A stretch of 64,000 nt of DNA from Ancistrus triradiatus (lineage: Eukaryota; Chordata; Actinopteri; Siluriformes; Loricariidae): positions 186,001-250,000 of the forward strand of contig JAJAGP010000775.1 of NCBI GenBank assembly GCA_025084515.1, in the 5' to 3' direction. A program made the position numbers and the translations under genes. The notes under the pieces are model-generated. The model had not been told where the DNA came from. It searched no databases and saw nothing but the letters and a program-made list of their open reading frames with translations. Of this stretch, positions 52,740 to 64,000 are shown in pieces; the stretch's first letter is position 1, and each line of letters opens with the position of its first letter.

Positions 52740-54600
52740 GGCTCCCAAAGAAATAACAACCTTAGACTAAAGCTAGGATTACTTAACATTAGATCACTTA
52801 CAAACAAAGCAGTAAATGTAAATGAAATAATCACTGATAAACACTTTTTCTTTCTCTTTCTCACTGAGACTTGGATTAGACCTGATGAATATTTTAGCCT
52901 TAAATGAAGCCTCACCTCCTGGATACTGTCATGCTAATCGCCCTCGTCCTAATGGTCGGGGGGGGGGCACAATTTTTGACAAAGAGGTAAGTGTTTACAA
53001 ATAAATCCCATTACAAGGCTAATTCTGGCTTTTTGAAATACTGATTCTTAATGTGACTGATCCATCGTTATGGAAGTCAAAACCACACTCTTTTCAGCTT
53101 ATCACCATTTACCGTCCTCCTGGTCCCTATTCAGAATTTCCTAACTTTCTTTCCTGCTTACTACTGTCAACAGATAAGGCTTTAATTGTAGGTGTGTTAC
53201 GATTCGCCATGTAAAAGGGCTGACGAACCGTCAAAACTAAATAAGAGGGATTTGGGACCCAATTGCAGTTAGCTCCAGATGGTATTAATGAACTGAAATG
53301 AGGTTAAATAAATACACTGAAATAAAACAATACAAATGAATAAATAACAAAAAGGGGAAGTGAGTCTCTGTGTGTGTGTGTATGCAGAAGCCAGCGAATG
53401 TGCGATCAGGCAGTCACACACACAGAGATCAAGCCGCACTTGCAGGAGCAGAGGAAGGAGGGGGTAAAATCCCCCACTTGACGTCAGCGGTGCTGAACAC
53501 GCTGCTGCACGTCAGCTCTGCAGGGAGAGAGACAGAGGGGGGCGTGGCCCGATCGCTTCTCAGTGCTGGGAGAGCGCTGAGCAGACAGCGAGGCTGAATA
53601 CAGGCGCAGATCGGCGCGTGGCGCTGGGAAACGCGAGGGAGGAAGAGGATGGAAATAAAACAAACGTTAGTAAAGCTCTCCCTTCACTATCTAAGCCCTA
53701 CGATGACTTTTACCTCACGCTTCCCAGCGTTACTGAATCTAGGCTCCTTCACGAGCCTAGATTATCCCACTGTCCCTGCTAAAGAAATAAAAACGAAAGG
53801 AAAACGAACTGAACAAAAGGCGGAAGCGCGGCGCTCTATAAAGAGCGAAGTATGAGACGGATGAGGTCTCCAACACGCCTGAGGCCAACGACGATCGCTT
53901 TTAATAAAACACCGTAGCGGCGATCGAACGGCAAAGCGGCATGTGCAGTCAGATGATCCGGCAGCTACTGCCAGTGGCGAAGTTCTTAAATAGCCAAAGG
54001 CAGCAGCTGAGGATCGTTTGCCTGTGATTGAGCTGCTTACTGACAGCTCAACCACAGCGGCTGCCAGGAGTCATACCAGGAATGTAGAGCGCTGCTACCC
54101 TCTACAGTCCATACCTGGTATGACGGTATGACTCCTGACAAGGTGATTTCAATATTCACTTTGACAATGAGCAGGATCCACTTAGAATTGCTTTCGAGTC
54201 CATCTTAGAATCCATGGGTATCACTCAGAATGTGATGGGACCAACCCACCGCTCTAAACATACTTTAGATCTAATATTAACATTTGGTATCAATATAGAC
54301 AACATTGATGTTTTCCTGCAAAGTGATTCGATTTCAGATCACTATCTTTTAGTATTTGAGCTATTTCTAATAAATAAAATCCTTCTGCCTCGTTATCACA
54401 CCAAGCACACTATCACATCTGCTATTCCAGCTGCGTTTATTAAAAACCTACCAGACTTAAAATTTAATACACCTACGGAGATCAATCATCTTGAGTGTGT
54501 AAATGAGCAATTAGAATGTGTGCTTCGCTCACCCTGGACACGACTGCTCCTGCTAGGGTCAAACGCATTAGGGAAAAAAGGCTAGCACCATGGTATAATG
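52740..54600 (+). pseudogene. L2-C ORF2 endonuclease (interrupted)
   Basis: Begins LRLKLGLLNIRSLTNKA and TETWIRPDEYF (52760-52900). It breaks at the G-run near 52960, resumes (PSLWKSKPHSFQLITIYRPP, about 53055-53120), is cut by the solo LTR, and continues GITQNVMGPTHRSKHTLDLI and SDHYLLVFEL (54214-54365). The APE-type endonuclease nicks target DNA for priming. The RT is absent. Confidence 0.85.
53195..54140. mobile_element. Solo LTR, 946 bp, with 5-bp target duplication
   Basis: Starts TGTTACGATTCGCCATG and ends GGTATGACTCCTGACA (TG..CA). AGGTG is duplicated at 53190-53194 and 54141-54145, and removing the unit restores L2 text (ATTGTAGGTGATTTC). CTATAAAG near 53836 and AATAAA near 53904 suggest + orientation, but a TATTTAAG read on the other strand (about 53990) and the match with 40187-41333 suggest the reverse. 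GC-rich internal part without coding motif. Confidence 0.88.
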
Positions 54601-55305
54601 ACCACACTCGTACCTTAAAGCAAAAAACACGGCATTTAGAGCGCAAGTGGAGACATAGTAAATTGGAGCCTTATGGTGATCAGAGACGTTGGGTTGCTGT
54701 CTTCTGCGCACGTGGGGTTGCCAATGTCTCACGTGATCCCTCTTGGCTGTGTTTCCTACCAGTTCTCCTCTTTCTAGCTATGCTGCTATAGCTAATGCTG
54801 CCGGGGTCTCATGCTACACATGGCATCAGTGATTGACATGGCATCAGTGATTGTTAATAGACACTGTGCTCTTAATCAATAACTAATTGCATTTTCTGTT
54901 TTCTCTCCGAGCTGTGTTCCGGTGCCGGTTCCAGCCCCACACATGATGTTCATCCGCTGTAGCTCCACTCAAGCTGCTCCAGCCCAACCATACCCAGGCC
55001 ACTTAATGCCGATGTGCATACTTCACATTTTATTCGAACTTTGACTCCATGACTTTACTTTCGCTCTTAGATTTATCATCTACGCCGCCCAAGGAGGTTG
55101 GGTCCCTTTTTGAGTCTTGGTCCTCCCAAGGTTTCGTCCTGTAACACTTAGGGAGTTTTTCCTTGCCTCTGCCGCCCTAGGCTTGCTCAATTTGGGAATG
55201 GACGTAGTTATTAGGAGATAATCTAAACTTGTAAAGTTGCTTTGAGACAATGATCCATTGTAAAAAGCGCTATATATTTATAGATCTGACTTGACTTGAC
55301 TTGAC

Positions 55306-55744
55306 TCATAGTCTGGATTGCCCCCTGGCGGCGAGGAGGAGCATAGCGAGCCCAATTCCGAGGCGATCTGTGACAGTAATGTATATTTACGTTTTTGTTT
55401 ATAGTTTGACCTCACAATGTATGTCATTGAAGAAGGGTGACAGTAAAGGTTCAAGCTTACCACGACTCTGTTTACCTTCATGATTCATACTCTGTAAGAG
55501 AGTATTATAATATATTTAAGCAATAATACATGAGATTTCTTTAACATGATATATTTGTATCTCGGCCTGCAGCCTCGTGCCATCACACCCGTGCCAATAT
55601 CTCACGTTAAAGCACAACCTCGAGTGTATTAATGCGATTATACCTCAGTTCCGTTATCACCATTTATTGTTAGATTTTAAGATAAAGAGGAAAGAAAAAA
55701 TGATTTGTTTACCACCCTTCCGCAACGTAAAATAGTTCCATTTT
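55306..55744. other. Unassigned stretch
   Basis: No gene or repeat recognised between the L2-C tail and the palindrome. Confidence 0.5.
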
Positions 55745-57193
55745 ATCGTTACCCGGCGGCAAAGCCCTTTAGTCATTAAAGTCAAGGAACAGAATTACCA
55801 AATAATTGTTTATTATACAGAAAGTAAACACAAATATATCAAATGGTAAGTTTAATTTATTCAAAATAATGTTTATTTACATTCAGCAAATAAAATGTGT
55901 CAGGTTTATAAGGAAGGCTGTTACTAAGATACACTGTTCTACCGGCTGAAGCAAATCGGAGTGAGATCCTGGTGTTATAATGAAAGTCTAGGATCCTGTT
56001 TGATTAGCGATTATTAATTTGTATAATGAAGCTCTTAATGTTAATCTTATCAGTCAGAAATGTAACGGCAAACTAATAGAGCATCAGCAGCTTCGCTGGG
56101 TTGAGAACTGGACTTACTGCTAACAGATAACATACCTGTCAGATCAATGAACGCCCAATCAGCCATGGATTGTGTTTAATGAAAAACGCCGAGTTTAGCT
56201 CCAGCAAACAACATCTATGTGAGTGATGAAGCTGATTCAGTTCATTTTTGTTGATGGGACTAAAACTGATCTTCAGTCTCGTTGCTCTACAGTCGAGTGA
56301 ATGCATTAAGAGCCCAGGGATGTTTTCTTTAAAGGACTGACTTCATTTCATTTTTCCAGCTTCCAAATCCTAAATGTGAAAAACCTTTGGCTCAGGTTGG
56401 TCATTAATAGCTTCATCTTCCAAATTTAAATTGCTTTCAAAACCAATACGTTTTATAAACTTATTATAGCTTTCATTTTAATGAAATCTAAACTTGTAAA
56501 GTTGCTTTGAGACAATGCTCCATTGTGAAAAGCGCTATATAAATAGATCTGACTTGACTTGATTTTGGCAGTGTTTTACTCATTAAAACTTTGCTGGTTT
56601 AGGGCAGGCATCGTTGCTAGGTTACATGTGCATGCTGTGGAGTAATACTTATAGAGCGTCAGTCAGAGTGCTGTTATTGTGAAATAATAGCATGGCTGGA
56701 GTGTCTCCAACCTCGCAATCTGATTGGCTGAGTGACGTTTTTCTCATGACATTATTGACAATAACGGCACTCTGACCGACACTGTATAAGTATTACTCCG
56801 CAGCATTCACCCTAAAAAGCGGCAAAGTTATAATGGCACAAGTAGAAAACTGCTGAAGTGAAAGCTATAATTAGTTTATAAAATATATTGGTTTTGAAAA
56901 CTATTTAAATTTGGAAGATGAAGCTATTAATTACCAACATGAGGTTAATCAATTTTAAGATTTGGAAAACGAAGTCAGTACTTTAAATCAAACATTCTCG
57001 GTCTCTTAATGGATTCACAGCTCGACTGAAGGGCAACAACAAGATCAGTTTTAGTCCCATCAACAAATATGAACTGAATGAGCTTCATCATGCACAAAGA
57101 TGTCATTTGCTGGAGTTAAACTCGGCGACTTTCATTAAACACCATCCACGGCTGATCGGAGGTTCATTCATCTGACGGGTATGTTATCTGTTA
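55745..57193. repeat. Large palindrome: full left arm and inner right arm
   Basis: The left arm is 55745-56695 and the inner right arm 56725-57193, around a ~30-bp centre (about 56696-56724). Paired landmarks: GCTGTGGAGTAATACTTATA against TATAAGTATTACTCCGCAGC, and TAACAGATAACATACC at 56121 against GGGTATGTTATCTGTTA at 57177. The outer right arm continues at 61206-61575 after an insertion. It contains no coding motif and is probably a fold-back DNA element. Confidence 0.88.
56487..56566 (+). mobile_element. L2 3' tail fragment inside the palindrome
   Basis: Eighty bases of the conserved L2 3' end (TCTAAACTTGTAAAGTTGCT to TCTGACTTGACTTGA), with no partner at the mirror position, so it is a separate very short insertion in the left arm. 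Confidence 0.85.
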
Positions 57194-58190
57194 AGTCAAG
57201 TCAAGTCAAGTCAGATCTATTTATATAGCGCTTTTTACAATGGAGCATTGTCTCAAAGCAACTTTACAAGTTTAGATTATCTTGGGAGGACCAAGACTCA
57301 AAAAGGGACCCAACCTCCTTAGGCGGCGTAGATGATGAATCTAAGAGCGAAACTAAAGTCATGGAGTCAAAGTTCGAATAAAATGTGAAGTATGCACATC
57401 GGCATTAAGTGGCCCGGGTATGGTGGGGCTGGAGTTGATGACGGAAGCAGCTTAAGTGGAGCTACAGCGGATGAACATCATGTGTGGGGCTGGAACTGCC
57501 AGAACACAGCTCGGAGAGAAAACAGAAAATGTAATTAGTTATTGATTAAGAGCACAGTGTCTATTAACAATCACTGATGCCATGTCAATCACTGATGCCA
57601 TGTGTAGCATGAGACCCCGGCAGCATTAGCTATAGCAGCATAGCTAGAAAGAGGAGAACTGGTAGGAAACACAGCCAAGAGGGATCACATGAGACATTGG
57701 CAACCCCACGTGAGGAGAAGACAGCAACCCAACGTCTCTGATCACCATAAGACTCTTTGACTATGAACCCCCAGCTCTGCCCTTATTCTAAGGCAAAGAT
57801 GCACGAGTCAAGATCACGAGGACCGAAGCCCAGTTCAGCCAGACCGCCCACTCGACACTCCCGGCTAGTGGACAAGGCAGGCAGGCCAGACATGACTCCA
57901 GACTCTGGCCCCAGTGACCCAAGCCATGCAACCTGGTCTAAATCTAGTCAAAAGCCTGTGTAAATAGGTATGTCTTTAGCCTAGACTTAAAACTTTGGAG
58001 AGTGTCTGAGTCTCTCGAACTAAAGTGCGAAGTTTATTCCATAGTTGGGGGGCCATGTATGAGAAAGCCTTTCCCCCCTAATTCTAGGAACTAAAAGAAG
58101 TCCTGTACCCTGCGAACGAAGTAGACGTAAAACTTTAAAGAGTTCACTCAGATAATGTGGGGCCAGGCCATGTAAGAGCTTTATAAGAGC
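57194..58190 (-). mobile_element. L2-D, 3' end, minus orientation
   Basis: Begins with the tail AGTCAAGTCAAGTCAAGTCA and runs through the L2 3' UTR to the end of ORF2 (CATAGTTGGGGGGCCATGTA region). It joins L2-E tail-out/head-in at 58190. A deletion near 57283 removes ~50 bp of the 3' UTR. Confidence 0.9.
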
Positions 58191-61100
58191 TGCCTCGTTA
58201 TCACACCAAGCGCACTATCACATCTGCTACTCCAGCTGCGTTTATTAAAAACCTACCAGACTTAAAATTTAATACACCTACGGAGATCAGACATCTTGAG
58301 TGTGTAAATGAGCAATTAGAATGTGTGCTTTCGCTCAACCCTGGACACGACTGCCCCTGCTAGGGTCAAACGTATTAGGGAAAAAAGGCTAGCACCATGG
58401 TATAATGACCACAGCCGTACCTTAAAGCAAAGAACAGCACGAATTTAGAGCGCAAGTGGAGACATAGTAAATTGGAGGTGTTTAAGATTGCTTGGAGGGA
58501 CAGCATGGCAGAGTATAAGCATGCCCTCACTAAAGCTAAAGCTGCAAATACTTCTCTTCAGTCATAGAGAAAAATAAGATAATCCAAGATTTCTCTTTAA
58601 TAATACAGTCTCCAAATTAACAAAAAACCCCACAGAAAGTGACTCTCCCATTCTGTGTAATTTTAACAGTAATGATTTCATGACTTTCTTTAATGATAAG
58701 ATAGAAAACATTAGGCATAAAACTCAATGCTCATCACATCACCAAATTGTTCAGCAACCTTCCAGATGCAGCACTAGTGAAGACATCTGTTCAATTAGCT
58801 GTAAATCAAGATTAGAATCTTTTACCCTAATGACTAATACTGAACTATCCGCACTGGTCAGCTCGTCTAAGTCATCAACATGTTTGTTAGATCCAATTCC
58901 TACACGTCTACTTAAACAAGTATTACCTAGTGTTATAGAGCTAGTGTTAGTTATTTTTAAATTCATCCCTTACCATAGGTTATGTGCCCAAATCCTTTAA
59001 GTCTGGCTCTGCCGTTATCAAACCACTGATTAAAAAAGCCAATCTTGACCCCTTGTGTGATATCTAATTATAGACCAATTTCAAATCTACCGTTTCTGTC
59101 CAAAATCTTAGAAAAAAGCTGTCTATCAGCAGCTCTGTAGTTACCTCCAAAGGAATGAAATTTATGAAACATTTCAGTCTGGCTTCAGGCCCCATCATAG
59201 TACTGAAAACAGCATTACTAGGGTACTAAATGAACCTGTTAATGTCCTCAGATAAGGGATGTGTTTCTTTTCCTTGTTCTGTTAGATTTAAGTGCAGCAT
59301 TTGACACTATAGATCATGATGTTTTACTAAACAGACTAGAAATACTGTAGGTATTAAGGGATCAGCACTTTCTAGGTTTAAATCCTACTTAACTGACCGG
59401 TACCAGTTTTGTTCATAAAATAATCTAAGGTCTAAGCTCTCAAAAGTGAAGTATGGCGTGCCTCAGGGGTCAGTGCTTGGCCCGCTTTTATTCTGTCTGT
59501 ACATGCTGCCACTAGGCTCAGTTATTCGTAAACATGGCATTAGTTTCCACTGCTATGCAGATGATACACAGCTGTACATATCAGCCAAACCTAATGACAG
59601 CCTTACAATCAACAAATTCGAGGACTGTGTAAAGGAAATAAAAGATTGGATGTTATTTAATTTTCTCTTACTTAACTCAGATAAAACTGAGGTTCTATTA
59701 GTGGGACCCAAGGCTATCTAAATCTAGATGGCTGTCCAGTATTGCCCAGTCTGTCTGTAAAAAACTTAGGTGTCACATTTGATTCAGATCTCTCCTTTGA
59801 TGCGCACATTAGCAGCATCACTCGAATTGCTTTCTTTCATTACGTAATATCGCTAAACTTAGAAATATCCTCTATTTTAATGATGCAGAAAAACTTTTAT
59901 AACCTCAAGGTTTTATTACTGTAAGGCCTTACTTTACTGGATGCTCTAGTAAATCTATAAATAAACTTCAGTTAGTTCAAAAAAACGCAGCTGCCCAAGT
60001 GCTAACTTGAAACTAGAAAATTTGATCATATCACTCCTGTTCTATCATCACTGCACTGGCATTGATTACAAAATACTTCTTATAACTTTATAAAGCTCTA
60101 CATGGCCTGGCCCCACATTATTTGAGTGACCTCTTAGAGTTTTTACAATCCAACTCGTCTACTTCGTTCGCAGGGTGCAGGACTTCTTTTAGTTCCTAGA
60201 ATTAAAAAAGTCACAGCAGGGGGAAAGGCTTTCTCATACATGGCCGCCCAACTATGGAATAAACTTCCCACTTGCGTTCGAGATTCAGACCACTCTCCAA
60301 AGTTTTAAGTCTAGGCTAAAGACATACTTATTTACACAGGTTTTTTGACTAGATTTAGACCAGGATGCATGGCTTGGGTCACTGGGGCCGGAGGTCTGGA
60401 GTCATGTCTGGCCTGCCTGCCCTTGTCCCGCTAGCCGGGAGTGTCGATGTGTGGCGGTCTGGCTGAACTGGACTTCGGTCCTCGTGATCTTGACTCATGC
60501 ATCCTTGCCTTTTAGAATAAGGGCAGAGCTGGGGATTCATAGTCAAAGAGTCTTATGGTGATCAGAGACGTTGGGTTTGCTGTCTTCTGCCGCTCGTGGG
60601 GTTGCCAATGTCTCATGTGATCCCTCTTGGCTGTGTTTCCTACCAGTTCTCCCTCTTTCTAGCTTTCTAGCTATGCTGCTATAGCTAATGCTGCCGGGGT
60701 CTCATGCTACACTTGGCATCAGTGATTGACATGGCATCAGTGACTGTTAATAAACACTGTGCTCTTAATCAATAACTAATTACATTTTCTCTGTTTCTCT
60801 CCGAGCTGTGTTCCGGCAGTTCCAGCCCCACACATGATGTTCATCTGCTGGAGCTCCACTCAAGCTGCTTCCGTCATCAGCTCTAGCCACATCATACCGG
60901 GGCCACTTAATGTCGATGTGCATACTTCACATTTTATTCGAACTTTGACTCCATGACTTTAGTTTCGCTCTTAGATTTATCATCTACGCCGCCTAAGGAG
61001 GTTGGGTCCCTTTTTGAGTCTTGGTCCTCCCAAGGTTTCTTCCTAGAACTAGGGAGTTTTCCTTGCCACTGTCGCCCTAAGCTTGCTCAATTTGGGATTG

Positions 61101-61205
61101 GACGTAGTTATTAGGAGATAATCTAAACTTGTAAAGTTGCTTTGAGACAATGCTCCATTGTAAAAAGCGCTATTTAAATAAATCTGACTTGACTTGTCTT
61201 GACTA
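58191..61205 (+). mobile_element. L2-E, 5'-truncated, + orientation
   Basis: Starts in the endonuclease (LPRYHTKRTI-type text), with linker, RT and 3' UTR (from about 60350) and the tail CTTGACTTGTCTTGAC at 61205. With L2-D it forms a 4,012-bp inverted pair placed inside the right arm of the palindrome. Confidence 0.9.
58680..60330 (+). pseudogene. L2-E reverse transcriptase
   Basis: Frames in order: MTFFNDKIENIRHKTQCSSH and LDPIPTRLLKQVLPSVIELV (58680-58960); NYRPISNLPFL after a shift (about 59060); LDLSAAFDTIDHDVLLNRL with a catalytic Asp (about 59285-59340); GVPQGSVLGPLLFCLYMLPL and FHCYADDTQLYISAKPNDSL with the YADD box (59450-59610); thumb pieces to 60330. All catalytic motifs are visible, but at least six frameshifts occur. 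Confidence 0.9.
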
Positions 61206-61575
61206 TAAGTCCAGCTCATAACCCAGCAAAGCTGCTGATGCTCTATTAGTCTGCTGTTACATTTCTGACTGATAAGATTAACATTAAGAGCTTCATCATA
61301 CAAATTTATAATCATTAATCAAACGGCATCCTAGACTTTCATTATAACACCGGGATCTCACTCTGATTTGCTTCAGTAGGTAGAATAGTGTACCTTAGTA
61401 AAAGCCTGCCTCATAAGCCCGGCCCATTTTATTTGCTGAATGTAAATAAACATTATTTTTAATAAATTTAAACTCACTAATCGATATATTTGTGTTTATT
61501 GTCTGTATAATAAAGTTATTGGTAATTCTGTTCCTCGACTTCAATGACTGAAGGACTTAGCCTCGGGGTGCCTGA
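61206..61575. repeat. Large palindrome, outer right arm
   Basis: Reverse complement of 55745-56120 (for example CTTATCAGTCAGAAATGTAA at 56048 against TTACATTTCTGACTGATAAG at 61258). It completes the palindrome once the L2-D/L2-E pair is removed. Confidence 0.9.
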
Positions 61576-61680
61576 TAGAATAACACATAACACTAATAGC
61601 ATAGCTATAACACTGCCAAGAACACGGCAACCGGGAAACAAAGACGGGATACTTGCCCTGCTCTGTCGCCATCATTAATT

Positions 61681-62409
61681 AGGGTACTAAATGATTTATT
61701 AGTGTTCCTCAGATAATGGATGTGTTTCTTTTCTTGTTCTGTTAGATTTAAGTGCAGCATTTGACACTATAGATCACGTTGTTTTACTGAATAGACTAGA
61801 AAATACTGTAAGTGTTAAGGAATTTGCACTTTTTTGGTTTAAATCCTACATGACCGAGAGGTACCAGTTTGTTCATGTAAAGAATTTACGCTCTAAGCAC
61901 TCAAAAGTGAAGTATGGCATGCCTCTCTCTGTATTCTCTCTGTACATGCTGCCACTAGGCTCAATTATTCTTAAACATGACATTAGTTTCCACTGCTATG
62001 CAAATGATACACAGCTGTACTTGTCAGCCAAACCAAAGGACGGCCTTACAATCATCAAAAATGAGGATTCTGTAAAGGAAATAAAAGACTGGATGTCATT
62101 TAATTTTCTCTTACTTAACTCAGATAAAACTTATGGTTTTATTAGTGGAATCCAAGGCTGTGAAAGACAGGTTGGCTACATCTCTCCTAAATCTAGATGC
62201 CTGTTCAATGTTGCCCAGTCCATCTGTAAAAAAACTTAGCTGTCATACAGTATTTGATTCAGATCTCTACTTTGATGCACACATTAGCAACATCACTAGA
62301 AGTGCTTTCTTTCAATTACATAATATTGCTAAACTTAGAAATATCCTCTCTCTTAATGATCTGGAGAAACTGGTTCATGCATTTATAGCCTCAAGGTTGA
62401 ACTAATGTA
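61681..62409 (+). mobile_element. L2-F, RT fragment, left of the TcB insertion
   Basis: Starts inside RT (DLSAAFDTIDHVVLLNRLEN, about 61745) with internal deletion of VPQGSVLGPLLF, then FHCYANDTQLYLSAKPKDGL (61990-62040). The second box reads YAND instead of YADD, a catalytic change. It continues to DLEKLVHAFIASRLN and is interrupted by TcB at 62410. Confidence 0.9.
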
Positions 62410-63879
62410 CAGTGGTGATTGAAAGTTTGTGAACCCTTTAGAATTTTCTATATTTCTGCATAAATATGACTTAAAACATCATCAGTCCTAAAAGTAGATC
62501 AAAGCACCCAGTTAAACAAATGAGACAAAAATATTATACTTGGTTATTTATTTATAGAGGAAAATGATCCAATATTAGTGAGTGGCAAAAGTATGTGAAC
62601 CTCTAGGATTAGCAGTTAATTTGAAGGTGAAATCAGAGTCAGGTGTTTTCAATCAATGGGACGGCAATCAGGTGTGAGTGGACACCCTGTTTTATTTAAA
62701 GAACAGGGATCTATCACAGTCTGCTCTTCACAACACATGTTTCATGGCAGTGTTCATCAGTGTATCAAAGGAGATTTCTGAGGACCTCAGAAATAGTGTA
62801 GTTAATGCTCACCAGGCTGGCAAAGGCTACTAAAGCATCTCTAAAGCGTTTGGACTTCACCAATCCACAGTCAGACAGATTGTGTACAAATGGCGGAAAT
62901 TCAAGACCATTGTTACCCACCCCAGGAGTGGTCGACCAACAAAGATCACTCCAAGAGAAAGGCGTGTAACAGTTGGCGAGGTCACAAAGGACCCCAAGTT
63001 AACTTCTAAGCAACTGAAGGCCTCTCTCACATTGGCTAATGTTAATGTTCATGAGTCCACCATAAGAAAACCACTGAACAACAATGATGTGCATGGCAAG
63101 GTTGCAAGGAGAAAACCACTGCTCTCCAAAAAGAACATAGCTGCTCGTCTGCAGTTTGCTAAAGATTGCTAAAGAATGTTTTGTGGACAGATGAAACCAA
63201 AATAGAACTTTTTGGTTTAAAAGAAAAGCATTATGTTTGGAGAAAGGAAAACACTGCATTTCAGCAAAAGAAACTTATCCCATCTGTGAAACGTGGTGGC
63301 AGTATCACGGTTTGGGCATCTGGGCCAGGAAGGCTTACCATGTGTATTGTTGTCATGCAGCAAAACAACGACCCTAAGCACACAAGTTGTTCTACCAAAG
63401 ATTGGTTAAAGAAGAATAAAGTTCATGTTCTGGAATGGCCAAGTCAAAGTCCTGACCTTAATCCAATCAAAATGTTGCGGAAGGACCAGAAGCGAGCAGT
63501 TAATATGAGGAAACCCACCAACATCCCAGAGTTGAAGCTGTTCTGTATAGAGGAATGGGCTAAAATTCCTCCAAGCTGGTGTGCAGGACTGATCAACAGT
63601 TACAGGAAACGTTTAGTTGCAGTTATTGCTGCACATGTGGGTGACACCAGATACTGAAAGCAAAGGTTCACATAGTTTTCCCACTCACTTATATGTAATA
63701 TTGGATCATTTTCCTCAATAAATAATTGACCAGGTATAATATTTTTGTCTCATTTGTTTAACTAGTTTCTCTTTATACTTTTAGGACTTTTGTGAAAATC
63801 TGATGATCTTTTAGGTCATATTTATTCAGACATTCTAAAAAAAAATTCCAAAGGGTTCACAAATTTTCAAGCACCACTG
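62410..63879 (+). mobile_element. Tc1-like element TcB, complete ends (1,470 bp)
   Basis: TA at 62408-62409, left end CAGTGGTGATTGAAAGTTTG, right end CAAATTTTCAAGCACCACTG, then CA (mutated TA). The L2-F text rejoins across it (GAACTAATG, then ATGCTTTACTTACTGG). The long inverted repeats include the inner GTGAACCTCTAGGATTAGCA block on the left. It is the reference for the TcB fragments at 420-1163 and 46913-47391. Confidence 0.95.
62765..63657 (+). pseudogene. TcB transposase, catalytic residues lost
   Basis: The usual start codon region is mutated; homology begins at EISEDLRN. The HTH and linker are clear (KWRKFKTIVTHPRSGRPTKI, TKDPKLTSKQLKASLTLANV, KKNIAARLQFAKD). A stop and deletion at 63165 precede LWTDETKIELFGLKEKHYVW with the first Asp. 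A deletion removes ~30 residues after SGPGRL. The second box reads QQNNDPKHT (first Asp to Asn) and the third SPDLNPIKML (Glu to Lys). Two of three catalytic acids are gone. Confidence 0.92.
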
Positions 63880-63972
63880 CAATGCTTTACTTACTGGATG
63901 CTCTAGTGAATCTATAAATAAACTTCTCAGTCCTGTAAATCTCAGTCCTGTTCTATCATCCTTACACTGGTT
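63880..63972 (+). mobile_element. L2-F, right of the TcB insertion
   Basis: Continues the RT thumb (LLTGCSSKSINKL-type text, ATGCTCTAGTGAATCTATAA) with a deletion, to CACTGGT at 63971, where another L2 tail starts. Confidence 0.8.
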
Positions 63973-64000
63973 AAGTCAAGTCAAGTCAGATTTATTTATA
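63973..64000 (-). mobile_element. L2 3' tail entering from the right edge
   Basis: TAAGTCAAGTCAAGTCAGAT at the window end is the tail of another minus-strand L2 whose body lies outside the window. It abuts L2-F directly. Confidence 0.85.

Larger units (their letters stand above)
51196..55305 (+). mobile_element. L2-C, + strand, RT deleted, split by a solo LTR
   Basis: Homology to L2-B starts near 51660; 51196-51660 is probably more of the 5' leader. ORF1 and the endonuclease follow. After TACCTTAAAGCAAAAAACAC (54610-54660) the element jumps straight to the 3' UTR at about 54670, so linker and RT are deleted. The 3' tail TGACTTGACTTGACTTGACT ends at 55305. The solo LTR at 53195-54140 interrupts the endonuclease. 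Confidence 0.9.

Noticed and set aside
53649..53855. 68-codon frame inside the solo LTR
   Set aside because: No motif, and located within an LTR; probably chance.

Overview
This looks like a piece of a teleost fish nuclear genome, with no sign of bacterial or organellar DNA. The evidence is split vertebrate exons with GT..AG junctions, a cadherin gene, and a dense load of fish-typical repeats: Tc1/mariner transposons with long terminal inverted repeats, L2-clade LINEs with a TCAAG-type 3' tail, Neptune/Poseidon-like Penelope elements, tRNA-derived SINEs and Ty3/gypsy remnants. A catfish or other ostariophysan is possible from the repeat mix, but the sequence does not settle the species. Repeat families TcA-TcD and copies L2-A to L2-F are labels used only here.

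Layout. 1-1163: two truncated Tc1 elements. 1966-7376: the only convincing host gene, the 3' end of a cadherin on the + strand (four exons: EC5 end plus membrane segment, juxtamembrane catenin-binding part, a long linker, and the beta-catenin-binding end); its 3.1-kb intron holds two Penelope copies head to head. 7377-13692: AT-rich flank with a non-autonomous Tc1, a possible LTR remnant, a poly(A) site candidate and a CTAG-ended element split by a Tc1. 15130-18060: decayed Ty3/gypsy element with integrase upstream of reverse transcriptase. 18119-20448: L2 3' end and a Tc1. 20616-22800: minus-strand gag-like ORF that runs into a 9-residue (27-bp) Ser-rich repeat. 23322-26230: a Penelope inverted pair, a 57-bp copied patch and a LINE split by a Tc1. 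26980-35355: an L2 inside another L2, itself inside a LINE and flanked by a 12-bp target duplication. 35380-41660: SINEs, an IS630-like transposase remnant, LTR-like direct repeats, a 36-nt poly(C) tract and a retroposed element encoding a small membrane protein. 41932-48475: interleaved inverted repeats, LINE and Tc1 pieces, and a second gag-like repeat ORF. 48725-51193: a DD37E transposon split by a second copy of the membrane-protein element. 51196-64000: L2 copies, a solo LTR with a perfect 5-bp duplication, and a ~1.9-kb palindrome split by two L2 copies in opposite orientation.

Apart from the cadherin, almost all coding potential is selfish DNA carrying stops, frameshifts or lost catalytic residues. 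The most unusual items are (1) the twice-inserted, membrane-spanning ~100-residue ORF at 39749-40054 and 49689-49898, which I do not recognise; (2) the two gag-like ORFs fused to expanding repeats; and (3) several inversion or copying junctions (23673-24111, 42785/46708, 55745-61575) that point to template switching or repair. Every claim here comes from reading the sequence by eye; no search or alignment program was run.
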